A stretch of DNA of 64,000 nucleotides from Eumeta japonica (lineage: Eukaryota; Arthropoda; Insecta; Lepidoptera; Psychidae), in contig BGZK01000018.1 of the NCBI GenBank assembly GCA_005406025.1, positions 744,001 through 808,000 of the forward strand. Reading direction: 5' to 3'. The notes under the pieces are model-generated. The model was not told where the DNA came from. It did not search any database and worked only from the letters and a program-made list of their open reading frames with translations. Positions 46,941-57,932 of this stretch are shown one piece after another; positions within the stretch are counted from its first letter, which is position 1; every line of letters starts with the position of its first letter. A program made the translations under genes and the position numbers.

Positions 46941-48329
46941 CATTTCACTTTCAAAAACATTGTTCACCCCATGACTATTATAATCCATCTACATCTTACA
47001 ACGACACTACACACATATACTCAGGGATCGCATCTCCGCTGCGTTGACGTTGTTCTCATGTTTCTACTTCCGTACGCGACTTCAACTATTAATAATTGAA
47101 GTCGCGTACGAAAGTAGTATAGATTTAAGTCTATTAGGGGAAGAATTAGAACACGATTATGAAGAGCTAAATGCGTTTGCTATGATATATTTTTCTATTC
47201 ATAATCACGAGCCAGTCGTCATTTGTTTGTTTTTCGAATTATTCTCCTTTCATCATTTGCAATGTTTCCGTGCATAGTCCATGTCTAAGACCGAATGTGG
47301 AAAGATTAAAAGAAAATATCTGACAAATAAGTCAAAAATAACCTTGAATTATAACAGCCTAATAAAGCCTAATAATGAAGGTTATTATGGAAGGTCAAAT
47401 AGGTTATTTAAGAAAAAACATAAAGGCACTGTATTTATAAGGTCATGGCACATAATAAAAGCTGAAAGTTTAAGAAAAATAAATTTACGAATACATCAAT
47501 AGCATTAAGTTCCAAATAAAATTGTTGCCTAATGTTCTTTATAGAAAACTGTTATTACCCGGTCGATCGCCGAAAGTATCAATAGAAGGAATATCTTAAT
47601 ATTGTATGTGAGACATTCAATAAAAAAAAAAATATTTATAATATTATACAATAGTATAACTGGGACATAGGCAAATCACTGTAATTTGCTTCTATTTTAT
47701 TATAGAAAATTTTAGAAGGTTGAAGTAGAATGCAGACGTGAAATAACAGCTTCTGCTGTTTCTTTTCATCCATTGTATTGTGTGAGGTGTTAATTTGCGG
47801 AAATCCATAGTTTTGCATGTGCGTGAGAAGGGGTTACGTTTAAATGTTTTGGAATCCTTCGAAATTATAAAACATAAAGATAATAATAATATGCTCAACG
47901 ACCAAACTGACGTTTATAAATCGCTATTATTGGACGCTTGCCTGTAACTATTTGGGTAATGTTGGTGATGGTTAGTCTGTGACATTTGACAGGCATGTCT
48001 ATCGGTGGTGGTCTGAGGCTGCCTTAAGAATGTTTTCGTCGCTCTTTGACCATTGCATGACAGCGGCTCGCTTAACGAGGTTGTGTTGGTTGTTTTAACG
48101 CTCCTTGCACCCTGGTGGATGTGACTGTCGGCAGTTTCCTGAGGATGTGCCTGGTTGGCATGAAACGTACGTAGAATTAACAATTTAACAGTTAGCGGAA
48201 TAAGATAATTATAAAAATAAATAACACTTGCTTTTGTGTTCGATATCTGTCAATCCTCTGGAATCAATATTCAATCATTTGGATAGAGATTCGTAGTAGA
48301 GAGGCAGATTCGAGGGTTAACGGTGAGTT
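46941..48329. other. Mixed stretch with a palindrome and a GC-richer block
   Basis: Bases 47914-48183 are less AT-rich and contain an 89-codon minus-strand frame (MLILRTFHANQAHPQETADS...) without recognised domain; the sequence has the flavour of an old repeat. The 73-codon frame 47281-47502 is Lys/Asn-rich as expected by chance in AT-rich DNA. A palindrome lies at 47064-47117. Confidence 0.4.
47064..47117. repeat. Near-perfect 22-bp inverted repeat, 10-base loop
   Basis: CTACTTCCGTACGCGACTTC... at 47064-47085 pairs with 47096-47117 at 21 of 22 positions. The loop at 47086-47095 is AT-rich. Confidence 0.95.
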
Positions 48330-48600
48330 GCATGCTGCATGTTAATGCATGTTGCAGGCAAGCGTCTTTTCATTCAGCAAATGAGAGTTCCGGTGGCCCC
48401 ACTACGCATCCATCACCCCACTCCCTCTCTATCTCTCCACTGCCTCTCTATCTCCCCACTCCTCATTTCATCAACGCACTCCTACTCTCCATCAATCTGT
48501 CCTTCCTCAATAAGATATCCTATTCTTGTCCAAGAAGCCAAAACGTACTGGTGACTCTTCTGAGGTTATCAAAAATTCTCAATATGATATGAAACTTTGT
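48330..48600 (-). repeat. Dispersed repeat family B, copy 4 (inverted)
   Basis: On the minus strand it reads ACCTCAGAAGAGTCACCAGT (48566 downward), TTGAGGAAGGACAGATTGAT, then a purine-rich run (GGAGTGGGGAGATAGAGAGG, CAGTGGAGAGATAGAGAGGG) and GGGGCCACCGGAACTCTCAT (48403 downward). The last block matches 20102 in copy 1. The two Pro/Ser/His-rich plus-strand frames of 71 and 89 codons are the polypyrimidine strand of the minisatellite. Confidence 0.7.
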
Positions 48601-48708
48601 CATGATTTTCATGTAATAGAAATGAAATCTATAACCAAAAACTATTTCGGGTCATTTGGTTCGCAAACTTTGAAAAAAAGAAAATGACGGTGTTTCTCTT
48701 TTCATACT

Positions 48709-48823
48709 TTAGTATATAAATAAATAATATATTAGTATATAAGACAATATTATATTAGTATATAAGAAAATATTATATTAGTATATAAGACAATGTTATA
48801 TAAGTACATAAGTCAACATTTAG
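48709..48823. repeat. Minisatellite, 23-bp unit, five copies
   Basis: Units begin at 48709, 48732, 48755, 48778 and 48801. The consensus starts TTAGTATATAAGACAATATT. The middle three are nearly identical; the first and last are more diverged, the usual pattern for a slippage-grown array. There are no spacers between units, so this is not a CRISPR. Confidence 0.92.
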
Positions 48824-49539
48824 TCCATTATTTAATATCCACATAGAATGCTTTTATATTCCACGTGGTATCCAGACTATACATTTTTAAAAGTTCTGAA
48901 AAACACTATATTTAATGTGGAAAAAATCTAAAAGACATTTACCACGAATGGATGTGAATAAATTGGTCTTCGAATATATTTTAAATTTCAAATTGATAGC
49001 AAAAGAACTACTGAGAGTAGTAATTATGTCATTAAGGGAGACGGTAAAAGGGACACTTTAAATCACATTAGAAGCGTTGTTTGGTCTTTTAGGTACGAAG
49101 CAAAAAGATATTGAGAATCAAATGAATGTGTAAACGTATTTTGTGAGATCTATGATGACGTAAGAGCAGATAACACAACGGTACCCGATTATTAATATCG
49201 GCAGGGGCCATTTATCGCAGGTAACATTAATTCGGCAGATAAATTATGTTCTGAATGATTATTATATGTGATGATTTGGAATACGGGGAAAATATTTTCT
49301 TGAAACGGCAGTCGCTCGTTGACGGTCACGAGTCATCGTGTGCTGTCGGGACCTCCTGACACCACCACAATACGAGGAAGGCGATTAATATCTCCTTCCT
49401 CATAATTTTTGGTTATTTCATTAGTTAATACTAATGAAATAACCAAAAATTATATACTACTCGCTTTTAGTTACGGTTCCGTCTGCTTGACATATAGATA
49501 ATCCCAAATTTACTATATATATTGAGTTATCTCGCTATC
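48824..49539. other. AT-rich stretch around a perfect palindrome
   Basis: Nothing coding recognised. Bases 49180-49385 are less AT-rich. The palindrome at 49402-49453 is annotated separately. Confidence 0.5.
49402..49453. repeat. Perfect 24-bp inverted repeat, 4-base loop
   Basis: ATAATTTTTGGTTATTTCAT... at 49402-49425 is exactly complementary to 49430-49453, with loop TAAT at 49426-49429. Confidence 0.97.
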
Positions 49540-50225
49540 ATTGATACTAATCTCATTCTGTTTTCAATTCAAGTTCCGATTTCATAATTGGTTTCTATTC
49601 GGTTTTGTTCTTTATTCCGATCCTGCGTCCCTTTCTTTTCTAATCGCACTATTTCTCTCGATTCCGATATGATTCTGCTTTCGATGTAAATTTCAGTTTC
49701 TTGTAAAGTATTACATCGGAATGCACTGGTTGAAGGTATAAATAAAATATGATGCGTATAATAAAGAAATCTTTCTATTTGTAATATTAATATCACGACA
49801 TTTACCAACACGATATTTTACTTATAAAAGACTCAGTGTTAAACCCTACAATTCGATTTCATTTACTATGACTCTTTTTATTCTTGTTGTTAAATTAAAT
49901 TAAATTAATGTAGTTCCTTATGATTAAACAATTACTATTACTTATTATAAAGTTATAATCGGATTGTTGAGACTTTTTCTTACTTTTGCTTTCACTCTAC
50001 TTCTTCATCTCACACTTCTTCCTCTTCTTCCTTTGGTTTCAATTGTCTATCAACGCCCATTCTAACATTATTCCTTGTCTAAACAAGCAAACAACAAGCA
50101 TGGTAGACAAAATAAAATAAAATGAATGACTTTCATTTTATTTTATATAATGAATGAATTTTATTTTATTTAATAAAATGAATGAATTTCATTTTATTTT
50201 ATAAGATTGTTATTGTTCTAGTTAT
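49540..50225 (+). repeat. Dispersed repeat family G, copy 2
   Basis: A run of TCCGATTTC/TTCGGTTTTG/CTCGATTCCGATATGATT units (49570-49690) is followed by GTAGTTCCTTATGATT (49911) and a block of inverted AAATGAATGA / TTTCATTTTATTTTA motifs (50110-50205). This is the same order as in 3291-4330. A pyrimidine-rich run CTTCTTCATC...CTTCCTCTTCTTCC lies at 49998-50032. Confidence 0.5.
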
Positions 50226-50229
50226 AAAA

Positions 50230-50430
50230 ATTCATACAGAAATAAACAAAGAGTTTTGAAAAGAAATAAATGAACAGACAGATGAACATACAAAAGGTAC
50301 TCTGTGTCCGTTCCCTGGTAACAAACTATCTCCGTAACAAATTTTATCAAAATCGGTACAGAGATTTAGGCATCAAAACGTAACAGACAGACAGACAGAC
50401 AGAGACATTTTTTTATTTACGATATGAATA
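50230..50430 (+). repeat. LINE-type 3' tail with CAGA microsatellite
   Basis: CTGTGTCCGTTCCCTGGTAA (50302), TTTTATCAAAATCGGTACAG (50342), GATTTAGGCATCAAAACGTA (50364), then (CAGA)n at 50381-50404. This is the tail phrase of a very common insect LINE class. No coding region precedes it. Confidence 0.65.
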
Positions 50431-50849
50431 CCTTTGTATATCTATGTGTATGTAAGTATGGGCAAGTAACTAATTACTTGATTGATATGAACGGCACTAG
50501 AACTGTGAATGCGTCGATAGTGAATAGGTAAGTATGTATGGCGGTAGGCACTCTAACAATTGGACGCAACTTAGAACGAACGCCGTTGGGCGTCTTCGTA
50601 GACCAAGAAAAAAAGTCGAACAACGTCGAACTATTATGAGACGATAAATATTTTTTTTTGTATTTGTTCAGTTAATCGAAAGGGAATACAGCTGCAAGAC
50701 AACAGGATGTCCGAATACAGGCCACACTGGCACGTGACATGACGTAAGTCTTGCCACGACCAGCGTATACAGTTCCTACATCGTCACCTTCTTGTCGTAT
50801 ACGTTGGGTATGCTCATCGATAGAATCACAGTGGGATTTTAGCATACTT
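50431..50849. other. Unassigned stretch of moderate GC
   Basis: Bases 50560-50800 are fairly balanced (GAACGCCGTTGGGCGTCTTC). No frame or repeat recognised. Confidence 0.4.
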
Positions 50850-51070
50850 ATTTGATGATGAATTATATAAGTTGACTAGGCATGATGACTAAGAGTGAAA
50901 ACAGAATTAAAATCAGTTAAAGAAAAATGATCTATAAGCCATCGAAAATTCTACGCTATCTGTTTTTTTGAAAAACGGACTTTAACGTTGTTCTATACGT
51001 TATACGCTAGTAGACAATGGCGTCACCTGATACTAGAACTTTCTCTGTGTTATAAGCAATTTTTAAAAGT
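50850..51070 (+). repeat. Dispersed repeat family H, copy 2
   Basis: GGCATGATGACTAAGAGTGA (50879) and AGAATTAAAATCAGTTAAAG (50902) match 26736-26780 of copy 1. The 3' side mentions ACAATGGCGTCACCTGATAC, loosely like TGGCGCTAATGCGTAGTGAC in copy 1. Confidence 0.6.
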
Positions 51071-54000
51071 CATTACTCGTATTTTTAAAGTTATCGAAAA
51101 AAACGCTTTCACTACACTCTCATTAAAATAAAAAAAGCTTCAAATGTACAAAAAATACTAAACTATCCTATTTAGCGAACAACGATTTTTAGATATTCAT
51201 GTAGTTGAACCGGCAAGTCGTATTTTAATTTATATTTTACTGAAGTTTATCTGAAAATGGCGCTACATCAAAAAGTCGTTGATAGAGGGCGTACAGTCCT
51301 GTAGGTATGTCAGATCGATGAAATTATATTTAAAAAAAGAGATTATTTGAGCTTATGCTCATTTAATAGCATTTATAACCACTTTAAAGACCTTTCATGC
51401 GTTTTCGATGTCGTGGATGTTTAATTGGTTTTAAATCAATTGCGTATTGAATAAAAAAGCGTATTGTTATCATATAATACGTGAAATTCTTTATTATCCG
51501 TAAACAATTTTAAATTTGGATCAGAACACTAACTACGATTCAAAATTGGGTTTCCTAATCAATATAGTAATATCGTTTTTAACTTTTTTTCGTATCATTT
51601 TGCAATCACCGTTGCCAAAATTAATTTTATGTTTTAAATTAAAATAACATAGTTTATTTTTTATTCAAAGTTATGTAAAACGAGGAATCAAATTCAAATT
51701 AAAAATATCTTTATTATATAACTCTTAAAATGCGGCATAATGTTTTGTCAATTTACACTTAACCCCTCGTTTGGAAGGCAGTTTTCCCTCAAGAAGAACG
51801 AATACGATACTTATAAGTAGCTCTTCTAAAGGTTTATCATATACAAGCACAATAAATGCATTACAATTTATGAAAGAAAGAACCAGTCGAACTTTTTATG
51901 TCCATGGTTGTTTGTCTTCTAAGTATTTGGAAATTCTGAAATATTTACAATTTCAAAACTACATAAATTTCGTACGTTCACAGGGATCTTATTGAACATG
52001 CGCACACAAAGCCCCTTATATGAATTCGTAACTTAGTATAGCCGACTTACATACGCAGTTTATTGAAGTGAAAGTTTTTTATCAACGTCGTGGAGAAATT
52101 TAGTACGGTCTTAAAAAAATAAATATCGAGTTTTTTCACAACGTTTTTTTTTTTGCATAATTTCATCATTTTACCGTCATGCTGCTTTGTTTTTCTACTA
52201 TCGAGTTCATATCAATTACTATTTCCCTTAAATATTTCTATATTTTTTTTACATACATAAATATTTCCTCATACAAATGAGATGTCAGAGTTAAGATTCC
52301 AATTTCTTTATACTTACTCATCTCTTAGAGATACTTGAGATCCCAGTTTGAAAATCACACGAACTGCCCGCTCTTGAATCTTTATTAAAATTGTGTCACA
52401 AATTACAATCTATATTCTATACTATATGTATACATAAATAGATATATAAATCTATAGAGGTTTTGTTTTCGTTTCGGTATAACAAATGAACTACACATGC
52501 GATTAAAATGAAGTTTCATACATGAATGAGGAAAAACTTTTACTTAAATGAGAGACTAGTTTTTAGAAAGTCTGTTTTTCTGTGTTTCTGTCTGTCTGTC
52601 TGTTCGCGCACATCCCTGAAAATTATCAATGGATTTAAATACGGTTTTCACGCATAGATAGAGCTTGGCTAGGAGTAGAATATATGCTTTATTTAAATTA
52701 AATCGGATGTCTGGAAAATAATAGTACCGGAATCAGAATTGTAAGTAAGAACGAGATCTGAATTGAAAGAGACGTATTTCCGTATTAATCGTGATGGAAC
52801 ACATTCTATGTCCACGCAAGCGTAGCAGCAAACAGAAAGTTAGTTTATAACATAGACGAATGGCGACCTCAATATGTCGTGGTTTAGCTACTGGTTGTAC
52901 GTGACGCACAAATAGACATTTATCTAGAAATCCCTTTTGCCCTATGTACTTCGAAATTACTTAAAAGTGTAGACATGTCTGTATATAAAAATAGTTTTAA
53001 GTACTTCAGCGACCAAATATCGCGTACTTTTGTAAAGAGTTCCACTGCAAACTTTAGCTGATTCGCGCTGAATTGAATTTGAGCCAAATCGGCGAAATCA
53101 TTGGGAGGCGATGTACTATAAAGTTAAGGTTTTAAGATAGCTGTGTAACACAATTCTGCATTTTAATAATGTATACTTTTTAGATTCGTCTGGAATAAAA
53201 TACAGACTGTGGTAATGGGTAGACAATATTAAATACATTTTGTTTTTTTTCTTTCTTTCATTTGCCTTGATATTAAAAACAGAATCTGGTGAAATTATAT
53301 TTCTCTGTTATTCAGTCTAAAAACATATTTCTAAATTTACTTTAAGAATATAAAGAAAGGTTTATTCATTTAATATACATTATTATCACGATAAAAAATG
53401 CGACAGATTTTGTATGACCGCGCACGAGAAAATTTTCTTGCTTGCTACGCACAATGTAATAGAATATATATGTACAATAAAATAGTAAACGGGAGTTTTG
53501 TATGTTTCTGTAAATTTTTATCGGAACGGACATCACCATTGTCATAAATAATAAATGCGTAGTTTTGGAAATATCTATCTTCCCGCCTACCTACCTATCT
53601 ACCTATCACGTACAGCCTATTGATTTGATTCACTTAAAATATAGATTGAGGAACGTCTTTCATACCGCGTTTAAATCTCATGTAGATTTTAACTCGGACA
53701 GATTTAAGGTTTTCGTAGGATAATAAAAAAAAACAATAATCTACAGGACGGATCTAACTGAAACTCAATTCAAATGTGTCTCGAACTGTCTACTCGAATA
53801 TCATCTTAGATACAATATAATCCTGAAAAGTGTGAGATTCCTACAGTATGTTATATATAATATATAAATTGTTTAATAGTTAACAAGTTTTTAAAGTTAA
53901 TATATATATTTATATTACCAATATTGTTATAAACATATATATACTAGTAATGGGATATGAACTGAACGGTGAGAGAGAAAGCGAGAATGCGATGAAAAGG

Positions 54001-55084
54001 GTAAGGGATTTAAATCGGATCTAAGGTCAAAATCAGTATTAGCAATAGAATTAAGATCAGATGTGAATTCAACGTTCAATAAAGGTCAAAATTTAGATCA
54101 AGATTCTTTTTCTATGCGAGTGGAGCCGGAAGGATAATCTAGCAAGCAATATATACCAACTATCTACAATCTCATAAAACCCAGACAATAGAAAAATTTA
54201 CATTGGAAAAAAAAATTAATGTTTCACGTCGTAAAGAATTTAGTTCTTTATATATAATATTAGATATAATGAAATTATTCTTGCTTCGATAGAGCCCTGA
54301 TGTCTGTTATATATTATTAATTCAGTATATATAGAGCTGTTAGCTCCTTATTTGAAAAAGTCGGTTAGGGGACAAAGTTTTTCAATGGATTTTTGTACAA
54401 TAATCATATCATCGATATTTAAAGGATTTTTATGATCTTCATTATTTATTTATTACCTGAGTTACGCATTTTAAATTCGCTTTCGAGGCATCCTTAACTG
54501 AATTCAACATATATTGAAATTATTCTAGAAATATTGTATAATTCGATTTCAGTGCGTGTAAAAAAGCTCAGAGACAATTCGTATTAGAAAAAAAAGCAAT
54601 GATGAGACAAAAAATATTAACTATAGCATAGGAAGCCAATATATTAGTATAAAAAGAACGCTGTTAAAGATTATTTTATTTATCTATTATCTTTTAGCGT
54701 CAAATTATTATTATAAAGGTTCATTCTCTTAATGTATGGTGGACAATGAAAATAAAAATATCGTTTATATAATTTGACCAGTTATATAATAAAAAAAGAT
54801 CTAATCAAGAGATTCGATGACGCGATATGTTATTATCCTACCGATTAAGATTCACATGTTCAAAACGAATATTAGGCTTTACATATAACTAAACATTCGA
54901 ACATTAGTCTGTATATGATTATCCAATAAAATGAAATTTTCTATTAATCACGAACATTGGAGCCTTCAAGTCATCGATGTATTTAAGTATTTCACAAATA
55001 CATAATACAGCGTATCCTGTATATTAAAACCATATACAATATACATATTATTCAGTACATACATAATGGGGTAGTGTAATAACG
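51071..55084. other. AT-rich stretch with scattered simple repeats and LINE-like ends
   Basis: No gene. Noted: (CTGT)n at 52585-52605 within a probable inverted LINE tail; GGAATCAGAATTG and AGATCTGAATTG text at 52728-52790 followed by CTATGTCCACGCAAGCGTAG (52808); a CTAC/CTAT tract at 53585-53610; similar degenerate text at 54000-54140 ending CTATGCGAGTGGAGCCGGAA (54112). The two CTATG...GC ends resemble 60593-60625. A 74-codon frame at 51771-51995 is unsupported. Confidence 0.45.
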
Positions 55085-55087
55085 AAA

Positions 55088-55325
55088 GCGGTGGTGGTGG
55101 CGGTCAGTGGTTAAGAGCGCCACCTTCGAACCTAAAGTACCGGATTCAATTCTGTGCACTGTCGAATTGACCAATGAAGTTTACCCTTAATTCAAATTAA
55201 GCCACTCGAAGGGCACGGGAGTGTTCGGGCCCCGACGACGTCATCACGTTGATACTATGTCCGAACACGCACTGGGCCAAACAGAAGGGCTCATATAAGA
55301 TTAAAGCTAATAAGTCTGAAAAAAA
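55088..55325 (+). repeat. tRNA-derived SINE, family E copy 2
   Basis: TGGCGGTCAGTGG at 55098-55110 fits the RNA polymerase III A box (TGGCNNAGTGG), and GGATTCAATTC at 55142-55152 fits the B box, 30-odd bases later. The body continues GGGCACGGGAGTGTTCGGGC (55210), CGACGACGTCATCACGTTGA (55234) and CGCACTGGGCCAAACAGAAG (55269), ending in a short A-rich tail near 55322. The body matches 46281-46345. Such elements are copied by polymerase III and spread by LINE machinery. Confidence 0.75.
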
Positions 55326-55429
55326 CTGTGTCTTCGCTGTGAGCAAAAGTATTTACAATTAAAATTTCTTCGAAGGCGAATTGAATCTGATATGGCACAA
55401 CAATGTTATATGATTATAACATACAATAT

Positions 55430-55530
55430 ATATAAATATATATATAGATGCCTACATATATACGTACAATGTATATATATATATATATATATATACATAT
55501 ACATGTATATAATATAATATGTGTAGTGTT
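55430..55530. repeat. TA microsatellite
   Basis: Alternating TA, longest run 55471-55495, flanked by interrupted ATATAC units. Likely variable in length. Confidence 0.9.
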
Positions 55531-55549
55531 TAAATAAAAATAGAAAATG

Positions 55550-55800
55550 TGAACCGTCCGAATTGCGCTTAATTACATAGCGCCAACGACGGTACGAGAA
55601 AAACTGATTTCGATTGGAAACCCGGACAGAAGGTTGCTAGGGAGCGTTGGCAGGCAGCGAAGGGGGAAGGGAAAGGCGCCTAAGGTCGGCGCGGGGGACG
55701 CGCATGCGGGCGTCGTCTGCTGTCCTCTTGTGGCGCCCTGGTGTTATTTGGCATTGACTTTAACGGAAATTCGCCGATTCAATTGAGAATGTTGCCGAGC
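55550..55800. other. GC-rich block, possible regulatory element
   Basis: GGTTGCTAGGGAGCGTTGGC (55632), GAAGGGGGAAGGGAAAGGCG (55659) and GGCGCGGGGGACGCGCATGC (55688) form a CpG- and purine-rich block of about 150 bases. No frame. Unique in the window. Confidence 0.35.
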
Positions 55801-56859
55801 AATTTTCTGAACGTCATCAAGTTCTCATTGTTACCTATACGTATTTAATCAGATAAATAAAATGTATAAAGCTACATATAAATATCGTAGGTTTTTCCGA
55901 ATAGCTTTTAAATATGTACATCTACAAGCCATTGTATAAAAAATGCGGCAAATTAACATCCACACAATCCAGATGAGCCGTAACCTCGTGCTATAAAGTA
56001 GACTGTTTGATTTCGCTACCTTTTTATTATATTACCAGATAAAGTTAGTTTAATTTTTGAAAGTAATATTTCTTTTGGTGCTTTACAGAAAAACGATGAG
56101 AGTGAATTTCTATGATGCGCGCGCACACCGACATCTAAATCGACACCACGTAGTCGGTTATAAATGTCTCTTAAGTTTTGCAGAAAAGGCTATCAACAAA
56201 ATAAAAGTAAAAACCTCTACCACGTATGTTTTCCTACAAATGAGAACTGATAATTATATTCAAGACAGTTATTTAAATATTCCTGAATATAAAACACGTA
56301 TTTCATTTCAGTATGAATTTCACATTTATATTTAAAAATGTGCGTGTGTATGTTTTTTTTTTAATTATATGATGAAGGACATTTATTGATTATTTATTGT
56401 CAATACTAGTGATAAGTGCTTTTTTTAGACTATAAAATATAGATATAATTCATATTTTAATTTTTAAATACATTCATAGTTTTGAGGTGATTTTCGGTAT
56501 ATGTTGTTTTTATTTGTTTTCATTATAAACTATTATTATTACATTACTATTTAATAATAGTTTATTCTTATTATTTCTGACATATTAATTGTTTCTGTAT
56601 ACAGAAAAATAAATGGTTGTATACACTTGTTTTTTTAAAAACGTAGCGTACTTTGTTTTGTTACACCAAAGAAATATAACTTCATACGTGCGTACGTAAG
56701 TACACACGGTTTATTTTTTAGAAAACTTTTCGTTTACGTGTACAACATGTAGCTAATTTCACAGTAATCAAATAAATGATTTAAGAACAAACAAAGAAAA
56801 AACAGATAAATTATACAAAGCTGCTTCTATTTTTCATAAAACGTTTTATCCTTTATTTA
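55801..56859. other. AT-rich stretch, nothing recognised
   Basis: A TTG-initiated 92-codon frame (56057-56335) shows no domain. AAACTATTATTA / TAATAATAGTTT at 56527-56563 is a short AT-only inverted repeat. Confidence 0.5.
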
Positions 56860-57390
56860 TCCGTAGCTACTTTTTCAAAAATTATACTCATTGATATTTT
56901 TCGTTTCTAATAAGCATCTAAAATACACATTTTTTTTTGTCAAGAGCTTCAGCGGTTTGTTTATTTATATAAAAATTTCAACCCTTATTTCACACCTTTT
57001 AGAATTACTTTTGAGAACGATGCGTGTAATTATTTTTTGTTAGTAATGATTAGGAAAAATATAATTTTTGACATAAATAGCTTCAGCGCTATCGATTTTC
57101 CATATATTTTACATCCACTATTTACCCTGTTCGGGGTCAATTTAATATTTTTATAAGTAATTAAAATTTTGAGTTTGACATCTGTAGCTTCAACGGTTTC
57201 TATTTTATATACAACAGTACTTCATTATTTTCACCGCTTAAGGAGTTAAATTTCTAAAAATTCTGTCTCGATGCTCACTTACGTTACAACATGAATCTTT
57301 TTACAAAATTTGAAGTCTCTAGACCCAGTAGTTTGGGCTGTGTGTTGATACATCATTCGGTCATTTTACTATATATATTAATATGCATTA
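56860..57390 (+). repeat. Repeat with three diverged internal units
   Basis: AGAGCTTCAGCGGTTTGTTT (56943), AATAGCTTCAGCGCTATCGA (57077) and TGTAGCTTCAACGGTTTCTA (57184) each lead into TTTATAT-rich text and a block resembling CACCTTTTAG / CCCTGTTCGGGGTCAATTTA / CCGCTTAAGGAGTTAAATTT. Units are about 110-130 bases. The right end TAGACCCAGTAGTTTGGGCT followed by GTGTGTTGATACATCA (57318-57355) is a phrase I recognise from a widespread lepidopteran repeat. Confidence 0.65.
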
Positions 57391-57481
57391 AAACGTTTGA
57401 CTTTATAAAGACTTGCTATAATTATAATAATATAATTATGCTATAATTTATGTTTATAGATTATATATTCTTTTGTCCTAT

Positions 57482-57932
57482 TTTAGCTAGAACCGATCCA
57501 AAAACAACGTATTAGTTGTTTTTGAAGACTTCAAGAAATTATTGAAATAGGCTTTTAAAGGCAATTTTATTTAATTTTTTAATTGTTTTATATCATATTT
57601 TTAACTAACGAGTAATTATAACTTTGTAATTAATTTACTTATTTTGCATATGGATTAAGCCCTGGTTAATAAAATTGTCTAGACATCTGCTTTACTTTTG
57701 CACAGAGAAAGTGGAAAAGCATTTTCGAACCTGAATCCTGGAATAATTACCAGTGGACAATTCAGTAGTAATCATTTCAGGGTCTTTACATTCTTAGCTG
57801 GAATACAACTAGCAATTTATTCTTATTGTAAAAACCGAAATCGGCCCACAATTGATGAAATTAGAGCTGAACATACATAAAAAAAACATAGAAACGTACA
57901 TAGAACCTCGTTCTTTTTTTGAAGTCAGTTAT
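57482..57932 (+). repeat. Dispersed repeat family A, copy 3
   Basis: TTTTAGCTAGAACCGATCCA, TTTTTAACTAACGAGTAATT (57598), AAGCCCTGGTTAATAAAATT (57657), TTTACTTTTGCACAGA (57689) and the end TTTTTTTGAAGTCAGTTATA (57914) follow the copy-1 order with an internal deletion between the TTTTGCAC block and the tail. Confidence 0.7.

Noticed and set aside
47914..48183. 89-codon minus-strand frame with balanced composition
   Set aside because: No domain, start context or splice context. The DNA resembles an old repeat, so I kept it only as a remark.
48323..48592. Plus-strand frames of 89 and 71 codons, Pro/Ser/His-rich
   Set aside because: Same cause as above: the inverted family-B copy.
48709..48823. 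Regular repeats suggesting a CRISPR array
   Set aside because: Units are directly adjacent with no spacers, AT-rich, and the DNA is eukaryotic.
56057..56335. 92-codon frame with TTG start
   Set aside because: No domain, non-standard start for an animal gene and AT-driven composition.
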